NCBI RefSeq assembly: GCF_008042035.1
Contig: NZ_RDBL01000006.1
Location: forward strand, 334,712-374,048
Direction: 5' to 3'
DNA: 39,337 bases
Source of the DNA: Streptomyces sp. col6
GTDB lineage: Bacteria > Actinomycetota > Actinomycetes > Streptomycetales > Streptomycetaceae
Shown here: positions 23,425 through 30,847 of the stretch, one piece after another
Layout of the letters: each line of letters opens with the position of its first letter
How positions within the stretch are numbered: position 1 is the first letter of the stretch
Notes under the pieces: model-generated
Database searches by the model: none
Told to the model about the DNA's origin: nothing
The model's input: the letters and a program-made list of their open reading frames with translations, nothing else
Position numbers and translations under genes: made by a program

Positions 23425-24588
23425 GTGGACGCGGGACTCAAGCGCGAGCTGGAGCAGAAGGTCCGGGACGGTGAGCGGCTGACCCGCGAGGACGGGATCG
23501 CGCTCTACGAGTCCGACGACCTGGCGTGGCTCGGCGGGCTGGCCCACGAGGTGCGTACGCGCAAGAACGGCGACGTCGTCCACTTCAACGTCAACCGCCA
23601 CCTCAACATGACCAACGTGTGCACCGCGTCCTGCGCGTACTGCTCCTTCCAGCGCAAGCCGGGGGAGAAGGACGCGTACACGATGCGCATCGAGGAGGCG
23701 GTGAAGCTCGCCAAGGCGATGGAGGGCGAGAACCTCACCGAGCTGCACATCGTCAACGGGCTGCACCCCTCCCTGCCGTGGCGCTACTACCCGCGCTCGC
23801 TGAGCGCGCTGAAGGAAGCGCTGCCGCAGGTCTCCCTCAAGGCGTTCACCGCCACCGAGATCCACCACTTCGAGACCATCTCCGGGATGTCCGCGTCGGA
23901 CATCCTCGACGAGCTGATCGCCGCCGGTCTGGAGTCGCTGACCGGCGGCGGCGCGGAGATCTTCGACTGGGAGGTCCGCCAGCACATCGTGGACCATCGG
24001 ACGCACTGGGAGGACTGGTCGCGCATCCACCGGCTCGCCCACGAGAAGGGGCTCAAGACCCCGGCGACCATGCTGTACGGGCACATCGAGGAGCCCCGGC
24101 ACCGCGTCGACCACGTGCTGCGGCTGCGTGAGCTCCAGGACGAGACCGGCGGCTTCCAGGTCTTCATCCCGCTGCGCTACCAGCACGACTTCGTGGACAT
24201 GAAGGACGGCAAGGTCCGCAACAAGCTCCAGGCGCGGACCACGATGGCGACCGGCGCCGAGGCGCTGAAGACCTTCGCCGTCTCCCGGCTGCTGTTCGAC
24301 AACGTGCCGCACGTCAAGGTGTTCTGGGTGATGCACGGTGTCCAGACCGCGCAGCTCGCCCTCCAGCACGGCGCGGACGACATGGACGGCTCGGTCGTGG
24401 AGTACAAGATCACGCACGACGCGGACAACTACGGCACGCCGAACAAGCTGACCCGCGAGGATCTGCTCGACCTGATCCGCGACGCCGGCTTCCGCCCGGT
24501 GGAGCGCAACACCCGGTACGAGATCATCCGCGAGTACCCGGGCCCGGACGCGGACCGGCGCGAGTCGCCGCAGCCGATGCGGGTCTGA
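23425..24588 (+). CDS. mqnE: Aminofutalosine synthase (radical SAM)
   Basis: 387-residue radical SAM enzyme that joins 3-(1-carboxyvinyloxy)benzoate (the MqnA product) to the adenosyl group of SAM, giving aminodeoxyfutalosine. The cluster cysteines are C66, C70 and C73 in NVCTASCAYCSF; the long conserved SPASM-free barrel follows, including LHIVNGLHPSLPWRYY and FWVMHGVQTAQLALQHGADD. The GTG at 23425 has AGGAG six nt upstream, which I prefer over the ATG at 23410. Second step of the futalosine pathway; mqnA and mqnC are 7-11 kb downstream. Confidence 0.95.
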   Translation: MDAGLKRELEQKVRDGERLTREDGIALYESDDLAWLGGLAHEVRTRKNGDVVHFNVNRHLNMTNVCTASCAYCSFQRKPGEKDAYTMRIEEAVKLAKAMEGENLTELHIVNGLHPSLPWRYYPRSLSALKEALPQVSLKAFTATEIHHFETISGMSASDILDELIAAGLESLTGGGAEIFDWEVRQHIVDHRTHWEDWSRIHRLAHEKGLKTPATMLYGHIEEPRHRVDHVLRLRELQDETGGFQVFIPLRYQHDFVDMKDGKVRNKLQARTTMATGAEALKTFAVSRLLFDNVPHVKVFWVMHGVQTAQLALQHGADDMDGSVVEYKITHDADNYGTPNKLTREDLLDLIRDAGFRPVERNTRYEIIREYPGPDADRRESPQPMRV

Positions 24589-24626
24589 CCCGGCGCGCGC
24601 CGCGCGCGCGACGCTGCGTGTGTGAG

Positions 24627-24655
24627 AGCTCCGGCCACCGTCCCCGGCCGGAGCT
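24627..24655 (+). terminator. Terminator after mqnE
   Basis: AGCTCCGGCC (24627-24636) pairs with GGCCGGAGCT (24646-24655), a 10-bp stem with a 9-nt loop followed by TTCTC. Immediately upstream, 24592-24611 is an alternating CG tract. Confidence 0.75.
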
Positions 24656-24676
24656 TTCTCGCGTTCCGGACGCCGG

Positions 24677-24705
24677 TTGAGCCGAGCGGTTGTAATAGTT
24701 AATCT
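24677..24705 (+). promoter_or_regulatory. Consensus-like vegetative promoter of the GNAT gene
   Basis: TTGAGC (24677-24682), 17-nt spacer, TAATCT (24700-24705). The expected transcription start, seven nt after the -10, is the A of the ATG at 24712, so the message is leaderless. This is the clearest sigma-HrdB-type promoter in the window. Confidence 0.75.
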
Positions 24706-24711
24706 GCGCGT

Positions 24712-25236
24712 ATGGCTCTTACATTCAAGGTGGATCCGACGTTCGACCGGTCCGTGCGCGACGGCATCGTCGCGCTCTGGGCCGATGTCTCCAACGCGGG
24801 CGGCGCGGTGGGCTTCGTGCCGCCAGTGTCGCAGGAGGACGTCCGGCCCGAGCTGCTCAAGCACCAGGTCGCCCTGACCGAGGGCCGCACCCGGCTGGTC
24901 GTGGGCTACGACGAGGACGGCCGCGTGGCCGCCACCGCGTTCCTGACGCTCAACACGCACCGGCTGATGGCGCACTGGCTGTGGGCCTACACCGTGATGG
25001 TCCACCCCCGCCACCAGGGCCGGGGCTACGGGCGCGATCTGATGGCGGTCGTCGCGGACACGGCCCGCGCGACCGAGGGCATCGAGGCCGTCCGGCTCAC
25101 CTGCCGGGGCGGCACGGGCGCCGACCGCTTCTACGCCGCCTGCGGGTACAAGGAGGTCGGACGGGTTCCGGGGGCGATCCGGGTCGCCGAGGGCGACGAC
25201 CGGGACGACATCATCATGCTGCTGCCGCTGGGCTGA
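24712..25236 (+). CDS. GNAT-family N-acetyltransferase
   Basis: 174 residues with the GNAT acetyl-CoA site VHPRHQGRGYGRDLM (motif A, Q/RxxGxG) after the central strand AYTVMV, and a C-terminal strand/helix containing DRFYAACGYKEVGRVPG (motif B). The substrate cannot be read. The start is fixed by the promoter immediately upstream. It may be monocistronic: a terminator lies before it and a pair of palindromes after. Confidence 0.9.
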   Translation: MALTFKVDPTFDRSVRDGIVALWADVSNAGGAVGFVPPVSQEDVRPELLKHQVALTEGRTRLVVGYDEDGRVAATAFLTLNTHRLMAHWLWAYTVMVHPRHQGRGYGRDLMAVVADTARATEGIEAVRLTCRGGTGADRFYAACGYKEVGRVPGAIRVAEGDDRDDIIMLLPLG

Positions 25237-25271
25237 ACCCGTACGGGTGCGGCCCAGCGAATCGATCGATT
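25237..25271. repeat. Two perfect 12-bp palindromes upstream of the DUF4229 gene
   Basis: ACCCGTACGGGT (25237-25248) begins right after the GNAT stop and AATCGATCGATT (25260-25271) follows after 11 nt. They are spaced about two helical turns centre to centre (23 bp), as for paired operator sites. Confidence 0.6.
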
Positions 25272-25327
25272 GCGGGGCATGCTTCACTGGTCGGGCAGGA
25301 CTGTCGTACGTAGAGAGAAGGCCAGCT

Positions 25328-25624
25328 GTGTCCGCTGCCAAGCCGAGCGCAACGATCCGGTACACCGCGATGCGTCTCAGCATCTTCGTCGGCTGCTTCG
25401 TCGTCGCCGCCATCGCCGTCAACTTCGGAGTGGTGCCGTCCGGGGTCGGGGGATCCAACGTCGTCTGGGTCATCCTGCTCGCCCTGGTGCTGTCCGCGCC
25501 GCTCAGCTTCGTCCTGCTGCGCAAGCAGCGCGACGAGATGTCCGAGCAGCTCGTCTCCTCGGTCGACCGCGCCAAGGCCCGCCTGGAGGCCAACCGCACG
25601 CGCGAGGACGGCGTCACGCCGTAG
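25328..25624 (+). CDS. DUF4229-family small membrane protein
   Basis: 98 residues. Two membrane helices (about 18-36, LSIFVGCFVVAAIAVNFGV, and 44-64, VVWVILLALVLSAPLSFVLL) are followed by a charged cytosolic helix with a conserved RKQRDEMSEQL stretch. This matches the DUF4229 family, small actinobacterial membrane proteins of unknown function usually found near the menaquinone genes. GTG at 25328 with GAAGG at 7 nt. Confidence 0.85.
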   Translation: MSAAKPSATIRYTAMRLSIFVGCFVVAAIAVNFGVVPSGVGGSNVVWVILLALVLSAPLSFVLLRKQRDEMSEQLVSSVDRAKARLEANRTREDGVTP

Positions 25625-25689
25625 CGGTCTCGTGAGGGGGGGCGTAAGGGGAACGTAAGCTTCCTCACATCGCTCGCCCCGTTCCGTCG

Positions 25690-25730
25690 AACCCCAGCGC
25701 GGGAGCCTTCGCTCCTGTACTGGGGTTTTT
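25690..25730 (+). terminator. Strong intrinsic terminator after the DUF4229 gene
   Basis: AACCCCAG (25690-25697) pairs with CTGGGG TT at the right end (stem extended by GGGAGC/GCTCCT inside), followed by a run of five T. It is the best factor-independent terminator in the window. Confidence 0.85.
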
Positions 25731-25806
25731 CGTTGCCTCCAGGCGGAGTTGGAGATTCCGGGTGGCTGCGGGCGAGTGGGGAGCGCTCTCTCGTACCAAA
25801 GAAGAG

Positions 25807-25838
25807 CTTTGAGGTTCTCAAAGTTCAAGTGTTAACGT
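25807..25838 (+). promoter_or_regulatory. Promoter and operator-like dyad before the Cys leader peptide
   Basis: CTTTGAG-GTT-CTCAAAG (25807-25823) is a perfect 7+3+7 dyad that overlaps the -35 box TTGAGG (25809-25814). An 18-nt spacer leads to TAACGT (25833-25838), a fair -10. The transcription start falls at or next to the ATG at 25846, so the leader peptide would be translated from a leaderless message. Confidence 0.55.
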
Positions 25839-25845
25839 GTTCGAC

Positions 25846-25953
25846 ATGAAGACTGATGTGCGCCTCCGATCTGCCACGAGCATCCCGCTCGTGGAGCGCC
25901 TTCACGTCGATCTCTGCCGCTGTATGTCCGCGGTCTGTTGCCGCAACGTCTGA
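25846..25953 (+). CDS. 35-residue Cys-rich leader peptide
   Basis: The frame reads MKTDVRLRSATSIPLVERLH VDLCRC..., ending CCRNV. It has four cysteines, two adjacent near the C-terminus, and the RLHVDLCR motif typical of Streptomyces putative leader peptides that precede sulfur and cysteine genes. The gene begins at a predicted leaderless ATG and ends 103 nt before the symporter start. Ribosome stalling at Cys codons when cysteinyl-tRNA is scarce would change RNA folding downstream. The first hairpin (25874-25894, CCACGAG/CTCGTGG) lies inside the coding part, the second after it. Attenuation is inference from this layout. Confidence 0.7.
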   Translation: MKTDVRLRSATSIPLVERLHVDLCRCMSAVCCRNV

Positions 25954-25968
25954 TACCGGCACCATGCA

Positions 25969-25996
25969 GCGGCGCCGCCCTCGACGCGGGCGCCGC
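25969..25996 (+). promoter_or_regulatory. Candidate attenuator hairpin between leader peptide and symporter
   Basis: GCGGCGCC (25969-25976) pairs with GGCGCCGC (25989-25996) over a 12-nt loop, 15 nt after the leader-peptide stop. There is no U-tract, so control could be by Rho-type termination or by blocking the downstream ribosome-binding site. Confidence 0.45.
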
Positions 25997-26056
25997 ACCC
26001 CCGTCCCCCGCACACCGTCCCCGTGCGTCCCGATGCGTCACATCTGGAGTGTGTCC

Positions 26057-27400
26057 GTGTCCGCGAACCCCGCGTCCACCGCCGAGAAGCCCGCAGGCTC
26101 CGGCTTCCGCATACCGAAGGTCCCGTTCTGGGCCCAGATCGTCGCCGGTCTGGTCCTGGGCGTCCTGCTCGGCTGGCTCGCCCGCAGCCAGGACATCGAC
26201 TGGCTGTACACCACGCTCGACAAGGTCGGCCACATCTTCGTCCAGCTGCTGAAGCTGGCCGTCGCGCCCCTCGTCTTCTTCGCGATCCTGGTGTCGATCA
26301 CCAACCTGCGCAAGGTCAACAACGCCGCCCGGCTGGCCTCCCGCACCGTGCTCTGGTTCATGATCACCTCGTTGATCGCGGTCGCCATCGGCCTCGCGAT
26401 CGGCCTGATCACCAACCCGGGCTCCGGCACCGGCCTCACCCCGAAGGACGGAAAGCTCCCCGAGCACGCCGGCTCCTGGCTCGACTTCCTGACCGGCATC
26501 ATCCCGGACAACGTCATCACGCCGTTCGCCGAGCTGAACGTCCTGCAGATCGTCTTCATGGCCGCCGTCGCCGGCATCGCCGCCCTCCAGCTCGGTGAGA
26601 AGGCGCAGCCGATCCTCACCCTCAGCGAGGCCGTCCTGGAGCTCCTCCAGAAGGCCCTGTGGTGGGTCATCCGCCTCGCCCCGCTCGGCACCGTCGGCCT
26701 CATCGGCTACGCCATCGCCGACTACGGCTGGGACCTGATCGGCAAGTACGCGACCTTCACCGCCGACGTCTACATCGGCTGCGCCCTGGTGCTGTTCGGC
26801 GTCTACCCGCTGCTGCTCGCCACCGTCGCCAAGGTCAGCCCGCTCCAGTTCTTCAAGGGCGCCTGGCCCGCGATCCAGCTGGCGTTCGTCTCGCGCTCCT
26901 CGGTCGGCACCATGCCGGTCACCCAGAAGGTCACCGAGCGCCTCGGCGTCCCGAAGGAGTACGCCTCCTTCTCCGTCCCGTTCGGCGCCACCACCAAGAT
27001 GGACGGCTGCGCCGCGATCTACCCGGCGCTCGCCGCGATCTTCATCGCGCAGATCTTCGACGTGCAGCTGGGTGTCGGCGACTACATCCTGATCGCGTTC
27101 GTTTCGGTCATCGGTTCGGCGGCCACCGCCGGTCTGACCGGCGCCACGGTCATGCTGACGCTGACCCTGTCGACCCTGGGCCTCCCGCTGGAGGGCGTCG
27201 GCCTGCTCATGGCGATCGACCCGATCCTGGACATGATGCGGACCGCCACCAACGTGGCCGGCCAGGCGCTCGTCCCGGTGATCGTCTCCGCCCGCGAGAA
27301 GATCCTCGACCACGACGCCTACAACTCGGCGTCGGCCTCCCCGGTCGACGACATCGAGGTGCGCGAGACCGAGCAGGACCGCGTCCCGGTCGCGGCCTGA
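26057..27400 (+). CDS. Dicarboxylate/amino-acid:cation symporter, possibly a cystine carrier
   Basis: 447-residue member of the glutamate-transporter (DAACS) family. Conserved parts: the serine-rich hairpin SRSSVGTMPVTQKV, FGATTKMDGCAAIYPALAAI (in glutamate carriers NMDGTA), and DPILDMMRTATNVAGQALV in helix 8. The change of NMDGT to KMDGC and the following AIYPA resemble cystine carriers of this family more than dicarboxylate or glutamate carriers. GTG at 26057 has GGAG at 7 nt, which I prefer over GTG 26051 or ATG 26033. The Cys-rich leader upstream supports a sulfur substrate. A strong terminator follows the gene. Confidence 0.88.
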   Translation: MSANPASTAEKPAGSGFRIPKVPFWAQIVAGLVLGVLLGWLARSQDIDWLYTTLDKVGHIFVQLLKLAVAPLVFFAILVSITNLRKVNNAARLASRTVLWFMITSLIAVAIGLAIGLITNPGSGTGLTPKDGKLPEHAGSWLDFLTGIIPDNVITPFAELNVLQIVFMAAVAGIAALQLGEKAQPILTLSEAVLELLQKALWWVIRLAPLGTVGLIGYAIADYGWDLIGKYATFTADVYIGCALVLFGVYPLLLATVAKVSPLQFFKGAWPAIQLAFVSRSSVGTMPVTQKVTERLGVPKEYASFSVPFGATTKMDGCAAIYPALAAIFIAQIFDVQLGVGDYILIAFVSVIGSAATAGLTGATVMLTLTLSTLGLPLEGVGLLMAIDPILDMMRTATNVAGQALVPVIVSAREKILDHDAYNSASASPVDDIEVRETEQDRVPVAA

Positions 27401-27414
27401 TCATCCGGCACCAC

Positions 27415-27454
27415 CCCGAGGGCCCCTTCTCCGCGCGGAGGAGGGGCCCTCGGG
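27415..27454 (+). terminator. Strong hairpin after the symporter gene
   Basis: CCCGAGGGCCCC (27415-27426) is perfectly complementary to GGGGCCCTCGGG (27443-27454). It lies 14 nt after the stop, and no U-tract is present. Confidence 0.8.
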
Positions 27455-27525
27455 CGTACGCGGTGGCTCCCCCGCGCCCCGTACCCTTACCAGGGAGTAG
27501 TGCTGCGGGGGCGGGAGGAGTCGAC

Positions 27526-28170
27526 GTGGGTGCTGTGCGGAACAAGCGGATGCCGCGCGCCGTGCGCGAGCGGCAGATGATGGACGCCGCCGTGCGGACG
27601 TTCGGGCAGCGGGGGTACCGGGCCGCCTCGATGGACGAGATCGCCGAGCTGGCCGGGGTGTCCAAGCCGCTGGTGTACCTGTACCTGAACTCCAAGGACG
27701 AGCTGTTCACCGCGTGCATCCGGCGCGAGGCGCAGGCGCTGCTGGCCGCCGTGCAGGCGGGCGTCGAGCCGGGGCTGCCGGCCGACCGGCAACTGTGGGA
27801 CGGGCTGAGGGCGTTCTTCACGCACACCGCGGAGAACCCGGACGGCTGGGCGGTGCTGTACCGGCAGGCGCGGACCCACGGGGAGCCGTTCGCCACCGAG
27901 GTCAACGTGATGCGCGAGGAGATCGTCGCGTTCGTGACCGGTCTGATCGGCGCCGCCGCCCGCGAGGCGCACCACGACCCGGCGCTCCCTGACCGGGACG
28001 TGGCGGGCCTCGCGCAGGCGCTGGTGGGCGCGGCGGAGGCGCTGGCCGGCTGGGCCAACGAGACCCCGGGTGTCTCGGCCCGGGAGGCGGCGGCCACGAT
28101 GATGAACTTCTCCTGGGCGGGCCTGGAGAACCTGATGAACGGCCGCCCGTGGCAGGTGCCTAGCCCGTAG
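27526..28170 (+). CDS. TetR-family transcriptional regulator
   Basis: 214 residues. N-terminal TetR helix-turn-helix (about 10-60): ERQMMDAAVRTFGQRGYRAA, SMDEIAELAGVSKPLVYLYL. The C-terminal ligand domain is all helical with a single WAVLYRQARTHGEPF stretch. GGGAGGAG lies 5 nt before the GTG at 27526. A small CCCT-TACC-AGGG dyad (27484-27495) lies upstream and may be its operator. It is convergent with the SARP-MaoC gene, overlapping by 11 bp. TetR proteins of this place often regulate fatty-acid-type genes, which would fit the MaoC neighbour, but that is inference. Confidence 0.9.
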   Translation: MGAVRNKRMPRAVRERQMMDAAVRTFGQRGYRAASMDEIAELAGVSKPLVYLYLNSKDELFTACIRREAQALLAAVQAGVEPGLPADRQLWDGLRAFFTHTAENPDGWAVLYRQARTHGEPFATEVNVMREEIVAFVTGLIGAAAREAHHDPALPDRDVAGLAQALVGAAEALAGWANETPGVSAREAAATMMNFSWAGLENLMNGRPWQVPSP

Positions 28171-29335
28171 TCCCCGTGAGGTGCACCCGCTCGCCGTCGG
28201 CGCCTCCCCGAAGCTGGAACGCCGTGCCGTCGGTGGCGTACGTGACGGTGCCGGGCAGTAGCACGGGGGCCCGGAAGTCCGCCCGTACGAACCGGATACG
28301 GCCCTGCTCCGGGTTCTCGGCGAGGCAGCGGGCCACGGTCCACATGCCGTGCGCGATGGCCCGGGGGAAGCCGAACAGCCGGGCGGTCAGCGGGTGGAGG
28401 TGGATCGGGTTGCGGTCGCCGGATGCGGCCCCGTACCGCCGCCCGAGGTTGCCGGGCAGCCGCCACGCGGCGACGGCGGGGAGTGGCGCGGAGGGTGCCC
28501 CCGGTGCCGGTGCCTCGGTATGCGTCGCGTGCCGGGACAGATAGCCGCTGCGGGACTCCCACACCAGCTCGCCCGCGAGCCGCGCCTCGGTCACGACGGT
28601 GACCTCCGTGCCGCGTCGGTGCGGGTTCAACTCCGCCGCGTACACCGTGAGTTCCAGCCGGTCGTCCGGCTGGAGCGGGCGGTGGGCGGTGATCTCGATC
28701 CAGGTGTGGACGAGGCCGGTGACGGGGAGCGGGAAGCCGGGGCGGGTCATCAGCCGCATCGCCAGGGGGAACGCCAGGACGTGCGGGTACGTCACCGGCA
28801 GCGGCCCGGTCGCCGGGAAGCCGCAGATCGAGCGGTACGCGGCCAGCGGGCCGGGTGCGGGGGGCGCGGCGGGCAGGTGGAGCGCCTTGTTCAGCAGGGT
28901 CCGCGCCGCGTCGCGGTCGCCGCCTGCGCGGGCCTTCTCCGCCTCGGCGGCCATCTCCTGAGCGACGGTCAGGTCCAGCGCGCCGGGAGAGGTCCGCAGC
29001 GCGTAGCCGCCGGAGTCGCTGACCAGGACATCGGGGCCGAGGACCTTGCGCAGCCGGGAGGCGTAGGTGCGTACGGCGGCCAGGGCCTGCGAGGGCGGCT
29101 CGTCGCCCCAGATGCCGTCGATGAGTTCGGCCGCCGTCGCCGTGTGTCCGCCGCGCAGCAGAAGGGCCGTCAGCAGCGCGCGCTGCTGCGGGGATCCGGA
29201 CGCCAGCGGCTCGCCGCCGCGCCCGACCCGTACGGGACCGAGTACGGAGAAGTGCAGCACGGCCTCGTCCTCCGGGCCCCGCTCGGGGTCCCGCTGCCGC
29301 GGAACGCGTACCCGTGGCCCGTCGTCACGGCCCAT
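28160..29335 (-). CDS. Fusion of a SARP-type DNA-binding domain with a MaoC-like dehydratase
   Basis: 391 residues in one open frame. Residues about 25-118 form the OmpR-like winged helix of SARP regulators (LHFSVLGPVRVGRGGEPL, QQRALLTALLLRGGHTATAA, VRTYASRLRKVLGPD, SGGYALR). Residues 119-152 resemble the start of the BTAD helical domain and stop abruptly. From about 155 the protein is a double hot-dog dehydratase with LPVTYPHVLAFPLAMRLM and the hydratase-2 signature YGAASGDRNPIHLH (D307, H312) intact. The usual BTAD domain (about 150 residues) is missing. ATG at 29335 has AGGAGG at 6 nt, so the fused frame is a genuine translation start. It may be a natural chimera or a deletion that joined two genes. 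Function: an enzyme with a DNA-binding domain, or a regulator sensing acyl-CoA through the dehydratase fold. Confidence 0.75.
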   Translation of the reverse strand: MGRDDGPRVRVPRQRDPERGPEDEAVLHFSVLGPVRVGRGGEPLASGSPQQRALLTALLLRGGHTATAAELIDGIWGDEPPSQALAAVRTYASRLRKVLGPDVLVSDSGGYALRTSPGALDLTVAQEMAAEAEKARAGGDRDAARTLLNKALHLPAAPPAPGPLAAYRSICGFPATGPLPVTYPHVLAFPLAMRLMTRPGFPLPVTGLVHTWIEITAHRPLQPDDRLELTVYAAELNPHRRGTEVTVVTEARLAGELVWESRSGYLSRHATHTEAPAPGAPSAPLPAVAAWRLPGNLGRRYGAASGDRNPIHLHPLTARLFGFPRAIAHGMWTVARCLAENPEQGRIRFVRADFRAPVLLPGTVTYATDGTAFQLRGGADGERVHLTGTTG

Positions 29336-29553
29336 TGCTGCCTCCTGTCCTGCCTGCGCACAGCATGGAACGGTCACTGTGTCCGGATCGGTCACAGGCC
29401 GTCCGGATTGCTCCATACCGTTGATATCGCCGTCAACAGTCTGCCTTGTGAAGGGTCGGCCCGTCAGCAACGGATGACTCTCTGCACAAGCCCTCGACAA
29501 CGATTGGGGAACGGGGCAGCCGGGACGCGGGAGGGGACGAGGGGCGTGAGCGA

Positions 29554-29583
29554 GGGGGCGCCCGCCCTGCGGCGGACGCCCCC
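29554..29583 (-). terminator. Hairpin after the BmrR-like MerR gene
   Basis: GGGGGCG (29554-29560) pairs with CGCCCCC (29577-29583), with an inner CCGCC-CTGC-GGCGG stem. It lies just downstream of the MerR stop at 29590 (minus strand), before the SARP-MaoC promoter region. Confidence 0.6.
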
Positions 29584-29589
29584 CGGGGG

Positions 29590-30423
29590 TCAGGCCGTCG
29601 CCCGGACCACCGGCTCCTGGAGCTCGGTCACCCACTTCTCGCGGTCCTCCGGGCACTCCAGGCTGATCTCGCGGGCGTACCCCGCCGAGCGGTAGCCGTT
29701 GGCGTCGACCCAGCGGGCCAGGGTCTGGGCGGTCGGCAGCACGGCGTCCATGGAGCCCCGGTGCACGATGGTCGCCGCCTCGAACGGAGGCAGTTCGACC
29801 ACCGTGATCCCGGTGTCACCGACCGGCCCCACCGGGGCGGAGACCGTCACGCCGGCGTGCACGACGACGCTGCCGCCGCCCTCCGGCACGTCCTCGTACC
29901 GGGCGATCCCCGGGCCGGACGGGTTCAGGCCCGCCTCGCCGAGGAGGGGGAGGAGCCGGTCGTACAGCGGGACGATCACCGGGGTGATGTCCTGCGGTTC
30001 GTAGCTCCCGGCCACCCCGGTCAGCTCGGCGACCCGTACCGCCGGCACCTTCTTGATCACGACGTCGTCCTTGGACATATGTCCCTCGCTCTCGATGGAC
30101 CGGAGCCTCGCCTCGACCTGGGCCAGCCGTGCCGCCGCCGCGGCCATCGCCGCCTCCAGCTCCGTACGGCGCAGCCGCAGCATCCCGCGCAGCTCCTCCG
30201 GTCCGACCGCGTCGTCCAGGACGGCCCGCACCTGCTGGAGCGTGAAGCCGAGGTCCTTGAGCGCGATGATCCGGTTGAGCCGGGCGAGCTGGGCGGCGCC
30301 GTAGTAGCGGTAGCCGGTCGAGGGGTCGGTGCGGTCCGGGCGCAGCAGCCCGATCTCGTCGTAATGACGGAGCATGCGGGCCGACACGCGCCCGTACCGG
30401 GCGAAGTCTCCGATGGTGAACAT
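29590..30423 (-). CDS. MerR-family regulator with GyrI-like effector domain (BmrR-like)
   Basis: 277 residues. Residues 1-70 are the MerR winged helix (MFTIGDFARYGRVSARMLRH, YDEIGLLRPDRTDPSTGYRY), 75-112 a coiled coil, and about 120-277 a GyrI/BmrR-type effector-binding domain (VIKKVPAVRVAELTGVAGSY at its start; VPLYDRLLPLLGEAG; ELPPFEAATIVHRGSM). Such regulators bind bulky hydrophobic drugs and activate pumps or their own genes. A MerR operator-promoter overlaps its start region, so it is probably autoregulated. No pump gene is adjacent. The ATG at 30423 has GGGAG close by, but the promoter geometry would place the transcript start about four nt before the ATG. Confidence 0.9.
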   Translation of the reverse strand: MFTIGDFARYGRVSARMLRHYDEIGLLRPDRTDPSTGYRYYGAAQLARLNRIIALKDLGFTLQQVRAVLDDAVGPEELRGMLRLRRTELEAAMAAAAARLAQVEARLRSIESEGHMSKDDVVIKKVPAVRVAELTGVAGSYEPQDITPVIVPLYDRLLPLLGEAGLNPSGPGIARYEDVPEGGGSVVVHAGVTVSAPVGPVGDTGITVVELPPFEAATIVHRGSMDAVLPTAQTLARWVDANGYRSAGYAREISLECPEDREKWVTELQEPVVRATA

Positions 30424-30433
30424 GACGTCTCCC

Positions 30434-30464
30434 ACTGCACGGCTTCACACGGTGTGAAGGTCAA
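30434..30464 (-). promoter_or_regulatory. MerR-type operator-promoter of the BmrR-like gene
   Basis: On the minus strand TTGACC (30464-30459), a 19-nt spacer containing the perfect dyad TTCACAC-C-GTGTGAA (30458-30444), and TGCAGT (30439-30434). The stretched 19-nt spacer with a centred dyad is the MerR signature; it is nearly the same motif as the one upstream of the MFS gene at 876-907. Confidence 0.7.
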
Positions 30465-30494
30465 GGACCGGTCCGGAACGGCCCGCACACGGGC

Positions 30495-30536
30495 AGGAGC
30501 CCCGCTCCTCCGCCGACGCGGAGGAGCGGGGCTCCT
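30495..30536. terminator. Very stable hairpin between the cold-shock and MerR genes
   Basis: AGGAGCCCCGCTCCTCCGC (30495-30513) is perfectly complementary to 30518-30536, a 19-bp stem on a 4-nt loop. On the minus strand it lies 42 nt after the cold-shock stop and would end that transcript. Confidence 0.85.
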
Positions 30537-30578
30537 TGGGTACTGCTCTTACCGGCCGCGATCGGCCGACCCGGGCAA

Positions 30579-30782
30579 CTAGGCCGGGGTGACGTTCTCA
30601 GCCTGCGGACCCTTGGGGCCCTGAGTGACGTCGAAGTTCACGACCTGGTTCTCCTCGAGGGAGCGGAACCCGGACGCGTTGATCGCGGAGTAGTGGACGA
30701 AGACATCCGGGCCGCCGCCGTCCTGGGCGATGAAGCCGAAGCCCTTTTCAGCGTTGAACCACTTGACGGTTCCGGTAGCCAT
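30579..30782 (-). CDS. Cold-shock protein (CspA family)
   Basis: 67-residue single OB-fold RNA chaperone. [20 protein letters not shown] contains RNP1 (KGFGFI) and VFVHYSAI contains RNP2; the remaining residues ([19 protein letters not shown]) are standard. AAGGAGG precedes the ATG at 30782 by 6 nt; a longer upstream frame is only its untranslated leader. It has its own -10 and a 126-nt leader with a terminator-like hairpin. Cold-shock proteins melt RNA structure and are often controlled through such leaders. Confidence 0.95.
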   Translation of the reverse strand: MATGTVKWFNAEKGFGFIAQDGGGPDVFVHYSAINASGFRSLEENQVVNFDVTQGPKGPQAENVTPA

Positions 30783-30847
30783 AAGCCCTCCTTGGGCCAA
30801 AGGGTTGCCCTGCTCCAGAACCTGCAATGAAGTCTGAAAACTACAAA

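Noticed and set aside
24592..24611. Alternating CG tract after mqnE, as a possible Z-DNA or repeat element
   Set aside because: It is short and expected by chance in such GC-rich intergenic DNA; no repeat unit beyond CG.
22873..25821. A 982-codon minus-strand frame over the Lrp, mqnE and GNAT genes
   Set aside because: It lies opposite three clear genes with intact motifs and has no recognisable domain.
29336..29589. CRISPR-like or tandem repeats in the gap upstream of the SARP-MaoC gene
   Set aside because: I found no regularly spaced repeats; the region holds a hairpin (29554-29583) and an imperfect GTTGA..TCAAC dyad only.
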